Positions 29,281-38,004 of a DNA stretch of 64,000 nucleotides are shown piece after piece. The notes below the pieces were generated by a model that had not been told where the DNA came from, ran no database searches, and saw only the letters and a program-made list of their open reading frames with translations. Each line of letters opens with the position of its first letter. Position 1 is the first letter of the stretch. This stretch comes from Fictibacillus arsenicus (GTDB lineage: Bacteria; Bacillota; Bacilli; Bacillales; Fictibacillaceae). The stretch lies in NCBI RefSeq assembly GCF_001999465.1, contig NZ_MQMF01000003.1, positions 186,001-250,000 of the forward strand. Direction: 5' to 3'. The translations under genes and the position numbers were made by a program.

Positions 29281-29322
29281 CTCCTAAGGTTTATCCGTTA
29301 ATATGAACCATAAAAAAAGAAA

Positions 29323-29367
29323 AAACTGACTCTGAAAGGATATATTTCTTTCCTTTTAGAGTCAGTT
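29323..29367 (-). terminator. Terminator of the YebC-family gene
   Basis: Minus strand: AACTGACTCTAAAAGG, loop, CCTTTCAGAGTCAGTTTTTTC. Confidence 0.9.
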
Positions 29368-29375
29368 CCATCTAA

Positions 29376-30095
29376 TTATTCTCCTAAATCAACGTTATGA
29401 TAGACCTGCTGAACATCTTCAAGATCTTCTAAAGCGTCGATCAGCTTCTCAAACTGAACTTGTGCGTCTTCAGGAAGTGTCATATCGTTCTGTGCAAGCA
29501 TTGTAAGCTCTGCAACTGAAAATTCAGTTATGCCAGCATTCTTAAATACCTCTTGGACAGCATGAAATTGATCAGGTTCTGCATAAACAATAACAGCATC
29601 ATCTTCTTCTATGACATCACGCACATCTAAATCAGCTTCCATCAATAACTCAAGTACCTCATCTGCTGTTTTGCCTTCAAGCCCAATTACAGCAGTTGCA
29701 TCAAACATATAAGCTACAGCACCGGAAACTCCCATGTTTCCGCCGTTTTTATTGAAAGCTGAACGTACTTCAGCAACCGTGCGATTAACATTATTAGTAA
29801 GTGTATCCACGATCACCATTGAACCATTAGGACCGAAGCCTTCATATCGGAGCTCATCATAATTTTCATCTGAGCCGCCTTTTGCTTTTTCAATAGCACG
29901 GTCAATAATTGTTTTAGGAACACTGTAAGTTTTTGCTCGTTCAAGAACAACTTTTAATGACTGATTTGATTCAGGATCAGGCTCACCTTGTTTTGCTGCA
30001 ACGTAGATTTCACGGCCGAATTTAGCGTAAATTCTACTTGTATTCGCGTCTTTTGATGCTTTTTTCTCTTTAATGTTATTCCACTTACGACCCAT
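29376..30095 (-). CDS. yeeI: YebC/PmpR-family protein (YeeI-like)
   Basis: A 239-residue protein beginning [19 protein letters not shown], as in B. subtilis YeeI rather than the second paralogue YrbC. The family has three domains; the [17 protein letters not shown] and GAVAYMFD segments are diagnostic. Members were called transcription regulators; recent work on YebC-type proteins links some to relief of ribosome stalling at proline runs. ATG at 30095; an upstream in-frame ATG lies three codons earlier. Confidence 0.92.
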   Translation of the reverse strand: MGRKWNNIKEKKASKDANTSRIYAKFGREIYVAAKQGEPDPESNQSLKVVLERAKTYSVPKTIIDRAIEKAKGGSDENYDELRYEGFGPNGSMVIVDTLTNNVNRTVAEVRSAFNKNGGNMGVSGAVAYMFDATAVIGLEGKTADEVLELLMEADLDVRDVIEEDDAVIVYAEPDQFHAVQEVFKNAGITEFSVAELTMLAQNDMTLPEDAQVQFEKLIDALEDLEDVQQVYHNVDLGE

Positions 30096-30176
30096 TCTTT
30101 TCACTCTCTTTCAACTTTGAATCTATAACAGTTATTATACATGAAATGCACGATTTGTTACGAGTTTTATAACATA

Positions 30177-30208
30177 ATGAAAGCAACCCCTCTAATGAGA
30201 AATTGCTT
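30177..30208 (-). terminator. Weak terminator-like hairpin after the response regulator gene
   Basis: Minus strand AAGCAATT, loop, GGTTGCTTT; the T run is poor. Confidence 0.45.
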
Positions 30209-30228
30209 CTGTACGTATATCAATTGAT

Positions 30229-30918
30229 TTATTTACTATATTTATAGATTCTTTCTGGCCTGCCTACGCCACCATATGAAATGTCTGCAGAGACTTTTTG
30301 TTCTGAGACTAAGTATTCTAAATACCTTCTAGCGGTTGTACGGCTTGCTCCAACCAGCTGCCCAAGTTCTTCTGCTGTGTAGCCGATTTTATGACACGTT
30401 AGAATTGATATGACCTTATCTAATGTAATTCGATCAATTCCTTTAGGTAAGAATGAAACTTCACTCTCAGTCTTTTCTCTTTTTAAGATAGAATCTATTA
30501 TACTTTGGTTTAACTCATTTGAAGCCGCTATTTGCTGAATGGAAAATTTATATTCATGAAATTTTAATAAGGTTTCTTTAAATCTTTGGAAAATAACAGG
30601 CTTTACAATATAGTCAAAGATACCATCTTCTAATGCATTTTTTAATGTTTCAGCTTCTGTAGCTGCTGTTACCATTATGACTTCTATCCCACGAAATTTG
30701 CTCCGTATCCAGCGTAATAAGTCTAATCCATTCATATCTGGAAAATAGATGTCTAAAATTACTAGATCAGGTTTAAGAATCGATATTTGTTCTTTTGCTT
30801 CTTCTTCATTAAGTGCAATGCCGCATACGGAAAAACCATCAATCTTTTCTACAAATCTGCGGTTAATCTCAGCAATTCGGATGTCGTCTTCTACAATAAA
30901 TACTTCCCATGAACGCAT
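30229..30918 (-). CDS. CitT/DctR-like response regulator
   Basis: A 229-residue regulator. Receiver domain 1-120: acidic pocket D11/D12, phosphorylation site D56 (LVILDIYFPDMNG), T85-type residue in MVTAAT, and K106. The C-terminal part (about 155-229) has a winged-HTH-like segment, YTAEELGQLVGASRTTARRYLEYL, typical of the CitB family that controls citrate and dicarboxylate transport. It follows its sensor kinase by 15 bases. Being next to tctCBA, it probably activates that operon. Confidence 0.92.
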   Translation of the reverse strand: MRSWEVFIVEDDIRIAEINRRFVEKIDGFSVCGIALNEEEAKEQISILKPDLVILDIYFPDMNGLDLLRWIRSKFRGIEVIMVTAATEAETLKNALEDGIFDYIVKPVIFQRFKETLLKFHEYKFSIQQIAASNELNQSIIDSILKREKTESEVSFLPKGIDRITLDKVISILTCHKIGYTAEELGQLVGASRTTARRYLEYLVSEQKVSADISYGGVGRPERIYKYSK

Positions 30919-30933
30919 GATATTTGTTAACCT

Positions 30934-32505
30934 CTATTCTTTCGGGATAATAACTGTAAAAAGGGTCGAGTTCTCTGTTGTTCTTTCATAAAAAATCTCA
31001 CCATTTAATTGGTCCACAGATTGATGAACCAAATATAAACCATAACCCCGGTCTGGCCCTTTTGTGGAAAATCCCTTTTGGTATAACATATTAGCGATTG
31101 AAGGTAGAATTCCTTCTCCGTCATCCTCAATCTCAATTAATAATTGATTTCCCATATCCGAAAGGCTTATCTTAACGCCACTTTTATTTTCTCTGCTTTT
31201 AACAGCAGCATCCATTGCATTATCCACCAAATTCCCAATAATCGTTACAAGTAATTGTCTATCTAATGTTTCAGGAATATCTTTAAACGTACTAGATGGA
31301 TCAATTGAAAAGGGAACTTTAAGTTCGATTGAGCGATTAAACTTTCCGATCAGCAAACCTCCAATGTAAGGATCAGAAATTCTTTTCATGATGAACTTAG
31401 CAAAGCTCTGGTGTACTTCTGATTCCTTTGATATTACATCTAGAGCTTCCTGGTAGGACTCCAATTGTATTAATCCCGAGATTAAATACAATTTATTTGA
31501 AAATTCGTGAGTCTGAGCCCGTAAGCCTTCGCTATATCCTTTAACTTGTGCCAGTTCTTCATTAAGTCTATAAAGTTCGTTTTTGTTTCGAAAAGTCGCT
31601 ACTGCACCTATTACATTACCTCTATCATCCGTAATAGGAACACGATTTGCTACAACATTGCTGTTTCCAAGCTTCATTTGTTCATCAAACTCACTGCTCC
31701 CATTTGATATAACATCCAAGAGTCTAGAGTTTGGAATGACTTTTAATATATTGCAGCCTATTAAATCGTCTTTATCTCTTTCAAGCATTTGTAATGCTGT
31801 ATGATTAATCATCGTTATATCACCATCACGGTTGATTGCGATTACTCCTTCTCTGATGGCTTCGAGAATAGCAATTTTTTCTTTATACAATAAACCTATT
31901 TCTTTTGGTTCCAAACCGTGCGTTGCTTTTTTAACTCCTTTTGCTATTAATATGGACCCGATAATTCCTAAAAGAAGAGTGAACATCCCAATAAGTAAAA
32001 TTTTTAATTTATAGGGCCAGATAATTTCATTTATACTAGTAGTCAAGAATCCGACTGATACGAGTCCGATGATATTTCCCTCATCGTTTATTATTGGCGA
32101 TTTGCCTCTCACTGCTGGCCCAAGAGATCCGATTGCTTCTGTAATACTTGGTTCTCCTGACAAGGCGAATTCATTATCGCCTCCTACCATCTTTTTTCCA
32201 ATACGTTCTGGAAGAGGATGAGAATACCGGATTCCTTCTTTGTTTCCAACAACGACATATTGAGCGCCTGTTTTCTTTCTTATTTTTTCAGCATACGGCT
32301 GTATTGTTTTAGAAGGATCTTCATCTTCAAATGCATTGATTACTAATGGATTGCTGCTTACCGTATTTGCAACACTTAGCGCTCTATGACCGATCTGATC
32401 TTTTATTGTATTTACAAACATCGCCTGAAAAAGAACAGCTAAGATAACGACCACTATAAAGATGAGGGAGCAGCTGATGAGTATTAACTTTGTTTGCAGT
32501 TTCAA
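30934..32505 (-). CDS. CitA/DcuS-like sensor histidine kinase
   Basis: A 523-residue kinase. Two transmembrane helices (about 7-28 and 168-190) bracket an extracellular PAS-type sensor with the YVVVGNKEGIRYSHP segment known from citrate/C4-dicarboxylate sensors; a cytosolic PAS follows (about 215-320). The phosphoacceptor is H333 in RAQTHEFSNKLYLISG, and the ATPase domain has NLVDNAMDAA (N box), DDGEGI and GYGLYLV. The start is TTG at 32505 after AGGGGG. It should sense an external tricarboxylate. Confidence 0.93.
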   Translation of the reverse strand: MKLQTKLILISCSLIFIVVVILAVLFQAMFVNTIKDQIGHRALSVANTVSSNPLVINAFEDEDPSKTIQPYAEKIRKKTGAQYVVVGNKEGIRYSHPLPERIGKKMVGGDNEFALSGEPSITEAIGSLGPAVRGKSPIINDEGNIIGLVSVGFLTTSINEIIWPYKLKILLIGMFTLLLGIIGSILIAKGVKKATHGLEPKEIGLLYKEKIAILEAIREGVIAINRDGDITMINHTALQMLERDKDDLIGCNILKVIPNSRLLDVISNGSSEFDEQMKLGNSNVVANRVPITDDRGNVIGAVATFRNKNELYRLNEELAQVKGYSEGLRAQTHEFSNKLYLISGLIQLESYQEALDVISKESEVHQSFAKFIMKRISDPYIGGLLIGKFNRSIELKVPFSIDPSSTFKDIPETLDRQLLVTIIGNLVDNAMDAAVKSRENKSGVKISLSDMGNQLLIEIEDDGEGILPSIANMLYQKGFSTKGPDRGYGLYLVHQSVDQLNGEIFYERTTENSTLFTVIIPKE

Positions 32506-32526
32506 TTTGTTTCCCCCTGAAAATAG

Positions 32527-32553
32527 AAAAGACTTTCTGATTTAGAAAGTCTT
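32527..32553 (-). terminator. Terminator after tctA
   Basis: Minus strand: AGACTTTCT, short loop, AGAAAGTCTTTT. It separates the transporter operon from the two-component genes. Confidence 0.85.
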
Positions 32554-32569
32554 CTCTTTCACTTATGTT

Positions 32570-34096
32570 TTATCCTTCTACATTAACAACTACATTTTTT
32601 CCTTTTAACTTAAGCAAGAAAGGTATTAAGATCCATAATACGGAACAGACAAGAAAAATAGCTGAGATCGGATTCTCGATAAAAACCATAAAGTCTCCAT
32701 TTGATGTTGTTAATGCACGTCTCATATTATTCTCAATCATAGGTCCTAATACAAGGCCAAGTACAAGAGGTGCGAGCGGATAATCGTTTTTTGCTAATAA
32801 ATACCCCGCTAATCCAAATCCAATTAATAAATAAAGATCAAAAGTTGTTACTTGCACCGCATAAACGCCGAAAACCGATATAGCAATAATAATTGGCAGC
32901 AGATATTTAGGAGGTGTTTCAATAATTTTTGCAAATACCTTTACGAGAGGCATGTTTAAAATTAAAAGCATTAAATTTCCAATAAACATACTTGCTATGA
33001 GTCCCCAAGCTACATCAGGATGGTCACTGAACAATAATGGACCTGGCTGCACATTGTACATAATAAGGGCACCCATTAAGATAGCGGTAGTTCCAGAACC
33101 TGGAATACCAAGGGTAAGCAGCGGTATCATAGCTCCTCCAGAAGCTGCGTTGTTCGCGGACTCTGGAGCTGCGACTCCAGCAATTGCACCTTTCCCAAAT
33201 TTTTCTGGAGTTTTGCTTAATTTTTTTTCAGCAATGTAAGAAAAGAAAGAAGCTAGTGTTGCACCTGCACCAGGGAGGACACCAATGAAAAAACCAAGAA
33301 TTGATCCGCGTGCAATAGGTCCTGCACTCTCTTTAAGATCTGTTCTAGAGGGGATAACTCTCCCGACTTTAGCAACTCTTTCTTGATCATCTTCTTTATG
33401 AAGAATGGTTTTGAAAACTTCACCTAAAGCAAACAATCCTACAGCTACAGTTAAAAATTCAAGTCCCCCAAAAAGTACCGGGATTTCGTAGGTGAAACGT
33501 GCTACACCAGAAACAGCATCAATACCAATTGTAGCGAGAAGCAGTCCCGTTACTGTCATCATCCAGGCTTTTGTTATTGACCCTCCTGCAAGACCGCTAA
33601 CTGCAGCTAGTCCTAACAGCATTAGCGAAAAATACTCTGCAGGTCCAAATTTCAATGCCATTTCAGAGAGAGGGTTCGCAAGTAATGCTAACCCAATAAT
33701 GGAGACAATACCTGCTGCGAATGATCCGATGGCTGCAATTGACAATGCTGATCCTGCACGCCCCTGTTTTGCCATTTGATACCCGTCCAGCGTTGTTACA
33801 ACAGAAGATGACTCACCAGGTGTATTAAGCAAGATGGATGTGGTCGAACCCCCATACATTGCTCCATAATAAACCCCTGCCAATAAAATAATAGAACTGG
33901 TAGCGGCTGCCGACGGTTCCATTCCGCCAGTTAGAGTTGCAGTCACGGGTATGAGCAGAGCAACTCCACTCATTGGACCGATACCCGGAAGTACTCCAAC
34001 CGCTGTCCCGATCAAAACACCTATAAAGGCAAAGAATAAGTTTTCAGGTTGAATTGCTGTTTGAAACCCTTGCATTAGAAAATCCATTACGCCCAT
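32570..34096 (-). CDS. tctA: Tripartite tricarboxylate transporter, large membrane subunit
   Basis: A 508-residue permease with about 11 to 12 helices. The TctA signatures GTAVGVLPGIGPMSGVALL near the N-terminus and GFFIGVLPGAGATLASFFSY in the middle are both present, as is ESANNAASGGAMIPLLTLGIPGS (split here across loops). It is the transport channel of the TTT system and takes citrate-like anions from the binding protein TctC. AGGAGG precedes the ATG at 34096. Twelve bases separate it from tctB. Confidence 0.95.
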   Translation of the reverse strand: MGVMDFLMQGFQTAIQPENLFFAFIGVLIGTAVGVLPGIGPMSGVALLIPVTATLTGGMEPSAAATSSIILLAGVYYGAMYGGSTTSILLNTPGESSSVVTTLDGYQMAKQGRAGSALSIAAIGSFAAGIVSIIGLALLANPLSEMALKFGPAEYFSLMLLGLAAVSGLAGGSITKAWMMTVTGLLLATIGIDAVSGVARFTYEIPVLFGGLEFLTVAVGLFALGEVFKTILHKEDDQERVAKVGRVIPSRTDLKESAGPIARGSILGFFIGVLPGAGATLASFFSYIAEKKLSKTPEKFGKGAIAGVAAPESANNAASGGAMIPLLTLGIPGSGTTAILMGALIMYNVQPGPLLFSDHPDVAWGLIASMFIGNLMLLILNMPLVKVFAKIIETPPKYLLPIIIAISVFGVYAVQVTTFDLYLLIGFGLAGYLLAKNDYPLAPLVLGLVLGPMIENNMRRALTTSNGDFMVFIENPISAIFLVCSVLWILIPFLLKLKGKNVVVNVEG

Positions 34097-34107
34097 ACTT
34101 TTTCCTC

Positions 34108-34569
34108 CTAACTAAACCATATCGGCAGTCCAGGCAAAGAGCCTTTTAAAACAACCACAAATAAATAATAGACACAAAATGAGAAAACACCTGCAATTAG
34201 CGCATTTTTAACCCATCCGCCTTTTTCCATTGTCTGAAAAGAAACAAAAAGAAACACGAATGTACTGATCAGATAACCGATTGTTTCAAGAAAAGCTGCA
34301 TATAAAATACTCGCGATAAGTATGATCAGAAATCTTTTTACCATTAATTTTTCACGATCATTGTTATTATTCTGAACAGATTTAAATGACTCCAAAAACA
34401 GTTTTACACTTAATAAAATTAGGATGAGTCCAAGCAAAAATGGAAAGACATTTGGTCCTACTTCACTTCCATAGGCACTCTTAGCTATATTTCTGCTTTC
34501 AAATAGAAAAGCAGCGCCAATTAAAGCAAAAAGCACACTTGCATAACGGTCAAAACTTCCTGTCCTCAT
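34108..34569 (-). CDS. tctB: Tripartite tricarboxylate transporter, small membrane subunit
   Basis: A 153-residue protein with four predicted helices. It fits the poorly conserved TctB family (FLFESRNIAKSAYGSEVGPNVFP near the start) and its place between tctC and tctA. An intrinsic hairpin lies in the gap before it. Confidence 0.88.
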   Translation of the reverse strand: MRTGSFDRYASVLFALIGAAFLFESRNIAKSAYGSEVGPNVFPFLLGLILILLSVKLFLESFKSVQNNNNDREKLMVKRFLIILIASILYAAFLETIGYLISTFVFLFVSFQTMEKGGWVKNALIAGVFSFCVYYLFVVVLKGSLPGLPIWFS

Positions 34570-34600
34570 TTACCCCGCTCCTTTTACACGTATTAATAAA

Positions 34601-34628
34601 AACGGAGAAGTAGTTTTTACTCCTCCGA
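34601..34628 (-). terminator. Intercistronic terminator between tctC and tctB
   Basis: Minus strand: CGGAGGAGTA, loop, TACTTCTCCGTTTTTA. Placed inside the operon, it should give more binding protein mRNA than membrane-subunit mRNA. Confidence 0.75.
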
Positions 34629-34635
34629 TTTCATC

Positions 34636-35655
34636 CTATTTGTTCATGCCTAGTGATTTTAATAAGTCTTCAACCTGCTTTTCTTGATCCTCAAGGAATG
34701 ATGTGAACTCTTCAGCATCTTTAAATTCAGCTTCCCAGCCGTTACGTTCAAGCTCTGCTTGCCACTTTTTGCTATCATTCAAATCTTTAAGGGTTTTAGC
34801 CCAGTAATCTTTTGCGCTGTCAGACATTTCTTTCGGACCGAAGATACCCCTCCATATCGTAAAATCAGCGTCAATACCTTCTTCTTTAAAAGTTGGAACT
34901 TCTGCTAAATCTCCTTTTAATCTCTCAGTAGAAGATATACCAAGAACCTTAACTTTACCCGCTTTTAAATATTCACCTACGGCGGAAGCATCTGTAGCGA
35001 TGTAATCTGCATTGCCGCCTAATAAAGCTGCAATAGCTTCCCCGCCTCCATCATAGGAAACGTATTTTACTGTTTTAGGATCTACTCCAGATTTATAAGC
35101 TGGCAGTACAGCTACCAGATGATCCATTGATCCAGGTGCAGATCCGCCTGCTGCAGTAACTGATTTAGGATCTTTTTTAACAGCATCCATAAGCTCTTTT
35201 AAACTGTTATATTTTGAGTCTTCTTTTACTACAATGGCTCCAAAATCTTTTGTTAATTGAGCGAGCGGCGTTGTGTTTTTATAGCCATATGGGCTGTTTC
35301 CTTCTTTCTTGAGGTTATTAATCAAGATAGGAGGTGAATTTACATAAAGTTTATAATCATCTTTTTTATGCTGTGTGGCGTATTCGGCTAAGTAAACCGC
35401 ACCACCGCCGCCTGGCTTGTTTTCAACTGTCATAGTTTGGTCAACTAATTTAGTTTCCCCAAGTACCTTAGTAAGGGAGCGTGCAGTTAAATCCCATCCG
35501 CCTCCAGCACCAGATGGAGCAACAACGGTAATAGATTTTTTAGGGTAATCTGAATCTCCAGCATTATTGCTGCTTGTTCCTGACGTACTGCATGCTGCTA
35601 ATGAAGGAATAAGAATTCCTGCTAAGAGCCAATTTTTCCAATTTACTTTTTTCAT
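34636..35655 (-). CDS. tctC: Tricarboxylate-binding lipoprotein
   Basis: A 339-residue extracytoplasmic solute receptor of the Bug/TctC family. The lipobox LAAC places the modified cysteine at C22, so the protein is anchored to the outer face of the membrane. The YPKKSITVVAPSGAGGGWD and ENKPGGGG segments are typical of the ligand pocket. GGAGGA precedes the ATG, and a cre site overlaps the leader. It is the first gene of tctC-tctB-tctA. Confidence 0.93.
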   Translation of the reverse strand: MKKVNWKNWLLAGILIPSLAACSTSGTSSNNAGDSDYPKKSITVVAPSGAGGGWDLTARSLTKVLGETKLVDQTMTVENKPGGGGAVYLAEYATQHKKDDYKLYVNSPPILINNLKKEGNSPYGYKNTTPLAQLTKDFGAIVVKEDSKYNSLKELMDAVKKDPKSVTAAGGSAPGSMDHLVAVLPAYKSGVDPKTVKYVSYDGGGEAIAALLGGNADYIATDASAVGEYLKAGKVKVLGISSTERLKGDLAEVPTFKEEGIDADFTIWRGIFGPKEMSDSAKDYWAKTLKDLNDSKKWQAELERNGWEAEFKDAEEFTSFLEDQEKQVEDLLKSLGMNK

Positions 35656-35669
35656 ATGTATCCTCCTTT

Positions 35670-35683
35670 TGGTAGCGCTTTCA
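35670..35683 (-). promoter_or_regulatory. CcpA cre site before tctC
   Basis: The minus strand reads TGAAAGCGCTACCA, one mismatch from the cre pattern TGWAANCGNTNWCA. It lies between the promoter region and the ribosome binding site, where bound CcpA would block transcription when glucose is present. Confidence 0.65.
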
Positions 35684-35769
35684 TTTCTCTTTTTATAATC
35701 CTAACACGCTTTATTTAAAAAAGAAGTTTAACTGCATAATGAGCTTTTTGTTCATAAAGTTCATGGACA

Positions 35770-35801
35770 AAAAAAGACTCCTGTAAAAAAATCAGGAGTC
35801 C
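35770..35801 (-). terminator. Terminator after speD
   Basis: Minus strand: GGACTCCTG, loop, CAGGAGTCTTTTTTT. Confidence 0.88.
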
Positions 35802-35817
35802 TAAGTATACATTCAGA

Positions 35818-36627
35818 CTATTTTTTTATATTTCTTCCATAAAAAATTTCATCCATTTCTGATTTAATGCGATCTGATATTTCCTCAACACTTCTTGAAT
35901 CTAGTGTGTCTTTTGTGTAGCCGAATAGGTAGTTGTTTAAATCAAATTCTTTTAATCGGCATTTTGTATGAAAGATATTCTCTTGATAGATATTGGTATC
36001 TATCATGTCATACATGTTTTTAATATCTTCTGAAAGATAATTCTGTATGGAGTTAATATCATGATCAATAAATAATTTGTGCCCCTTTATGTCTCTCGTA
36101 AAGCCGCGTACCCGGTAATCCATTGTAACAATATCCGTATCAAAAGAATTAATAAGATGATTTAATGCCTTCAAAGGTGAAATTTCACCACAAGTGGATA
36201 CATCAATGTCTGCACGAAATGTACTAATCCCTTCTTCTGGATGAAATTCTGGATACGTATGGACAGTAAGGTGACTTTTGTCCAGTTGCATAACAACAGA
36301 TTCAGGCATCGCAGTTGCAGAATCATCAAATGAATCTGTTGGTACCTCAACGACCGGGCCTTCAGAGACAAGGAGGGTAACACTAGCTCCTTGAGGAACA
36401 TAATCTTGCTTTGCTACGTTCAGCACGTGAGCACCTATTGTGTCAGAAACAGTCTGAAGTATATTTGTTAGTCTTTCCGCGTTATATTGTTCATCAATAT
36501 ATTCTATATAAGCTTCCCGCTCTTCCCGTGTTTTTGTAAAACAAACATCGTACATATTGAAACTTAATGACTTTGTAAGGTTATTAAATCCGTGTAAAGT
36601 GATACGTTGATCTGGTAAATTTGTCAT
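35818..36627 (-). CDS. speD: S-adenosylmethionine decarboxylase, E. coli-like long form
   Basis: Makes decarboxylated SAM, the aminopropyl donor for spermidine. The 269-residue length and the self-cleavage context [16 protein letters not shown], with S118 as the future pyruvoyl group, match the E. coli-type SpeD (264 residues), not the short SpeH of B. subtilis (about 126). The CG catalytic segment [10 protein letters not shown] is also present. No speE lies next to it. The long form in a Bacillaceae genome, possibly beside a short one elsewhere, is worth noting. Confidence 0.92.
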   Translation of the reverse strand: MTNLPDQRITLHGFNNLTKSLSFNMYDVCFTKTREEREAYIEYIDEQYNAERLTNILQTVSDTIGAHVLNVAKQDYVPQGASVTLLVSEGPVVEVPTDSFDDSATAMPESVVMQLDKSHLTVHTYPEFHPEEGISTFRADIDVSTCGEISPLKALNHLINSFDTDIVTMDYRVRGFTRDIKGHKLFIDHDINSIQNYLSEDIKNMYDMIDTNIYQENIFHTKCRLKEFDLNNYLFGYTKDTLDSRSVEEISDRIKSEMDEIFYGRNIKK

Positions 36628-36736
36628 TTGATCGATTCCCCTTATGTATTAAGAATTTAAGAAGTAAATATTTTTATAATACCCATAACCTGTACTTGAA
36701 AAACGGTTGATGGTAATACTCAATATAAAAAGGGAG

Positions 36737-37033
36737 TTTTCGCAAACTTTGTTGCTCTTGTAAGTAGTTGATTTCCGTTCCAGGTTGCTTCGCTTTCCGC
36801 GGGGCGTGCGGTGAGCCCCCTCGCCGCTTTGCGCCTTTGAGTGGTCTCACCTGACCGCGATATGGAAGTATCCTTGCTCCTGCGTCTACAAGTAAGTGCT
36901 ACCGATGTGAGCTTCCTCGTCGCATGCCTAGCAAGAAGCTTTTCATGTGGTAGGCACGCAACTTCCACTCCAATCAACTTGTCAGTGAAGGGATTGAACA
37001 AAATAATTAAAAGCAACAATCTTTTAGAAAAGA
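36737..37033. repeat. GC-rich interspersed repeat element, copy 2
   Basis: Shares with copy 1 the left end (TTTTCGCA, TTTGTTGCT, GTAGTTGATTTC), the core GGGGCGTGCGGTGAGCC and the right end (CTCCAATCAACTTG, AAAAGCAACAATCTTTTAGAAAA). The middle differs and is about 80 bases longer. The rest of this gap (36,628-36,736) shows no gene. Confidence 0.75.
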
Positions 37034-37040
37034 GCTAAAT

Positions 37041-37075
37041 AAAAAAAGAGGATAACGCTGTTCGTTATCCTCTTT
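37041..37075 (-). terminator. Terminator after the nucleotidyltransferase gene
   Basis: Minus strand: AGAGGATAAC, loop, GTTATCCTCTTTTTTT. Confidence 0.9.
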
Positions 37076-37086
37076 GAATACGTATG

Positions 37087-37923
37087 TCAGATGACTTTTT
37101 TGATAATTTCATCAACCCATGCATCATCTTCTTCTAAAGATAGTTTATTGCAAAGACTTGAATGCAGCCTCTTAAATTCTGGGATGATTAATGTGATTAC
37201 AGCCAATATTCGTGCGGGATTCCGGTCGCTATGCCAGCTTTCCAAAAGGGAAAGTTGCGCATGGCCAAAATCGCTTCTTTTCCCTTCATATTTAGACCAA
37301 ACTCCCATTTGGTTAGGGTTCCTATCTGCTTCCATATCCCATCCGGCTGCAATCGACCACCGCATCATATCTAAAGAGCTTAAGGCGTAATATAATTCAT
37401 CTCTCTTTACTCTTCTATAAACTTCATGCATATGGGCAAAAAATTTCCCTCGCCATATCTCAAAATCTTCTTCTGTTAATTGATAGGAAATTGATTGGGA
37501 CTCCTGAACGACTCTTCCCACAATTTTATGAGGATCATAAATGATTTTGGTTTCCTCTTTAATATACAGAGACGGTTTTAGATCATCTTTCTTATAATAA
37601 AAGGAATCAACTTTAACAAAATAAGTGTAATGAGCAACGGAATGGGCAGCCCAGGGGAAATCTTCGTAAAATAAAACCTCTCCCCACCTTCTTGCTCTTT
37701 CTTTTTTGTTTCTTCTATACTTTTCAAAGTGTTCATCTTTCACTACAATACGTAGATCCAAGTCTGAATATAGATCCTCATTTCCTTTAGCAACAGACCC
37801 ACCATAAAAGAAAGCTAATATATTTGGATCTTCCGTTAAGTCACGTAAGATCGCTTGCTTCATTTTTTCTAATACTAGTGGAAGCTTTAAGTCTCTTTCA
37901 TCCAATTTAGTACCAAATCCCAC
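37087..37923 (-). CDS. Nucleotidyltransferase-domain protein
   Basis: A 278-residue protein with a Pol-beta-type nucleotidyltransferase head: FFYGGSVAKG (G42-S43) followed by SDLDLRIVV (D54, D56). The C-terminal half is helical and resembles that of aminoglycoside adenylyltransferase-like (AadK/ANT(6)) proteins of Bacillus. The start is a GTG; the nearest AAAGGAG lies an unusually long 14 bases upstream, so the start is uncertain. Substrate unknown; drug modification is only one possibility. Confidence 0.78.
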   Translation of the reverse strand: MGFGTKLDERDLKLPLVLEKMKQAILRDLTEDPNILAFFYGGSVAKGNEDLYSDLDLRIVVKDEHFEKYRRNKKERARRWGEVLFYEDFPWAAHSVAHYTYFVKVDSFYYKKDDLKPSLYIKEETKIIYDPHKIVGRVVQESQSISYQLTEEDFEIWRGKFFAHMHEVYRRVKRDELYYALSSLDMMRWSIAAGWDMEADRNPNQMGVWSKYEGKRSDFGHAQLSLLESWHSDRNPARILAVITLIIPEFKRLHSSLCNKLSLEEDDAWVDEIIKKVI

Positions 37924-38004
37924 ACATGAAAAAACATCTCCTTTTTTACTAATCTATTTATATTTCTTAATTTGATTATTACTTTATTCTGATAAACTTT
38001 CGAG

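Noticed and set aside
36720-37038. Reading frames on both strands inside repeat copy 2
   Set aside because: They are open only because the element is GC-rich; they are not shared with copy 1.
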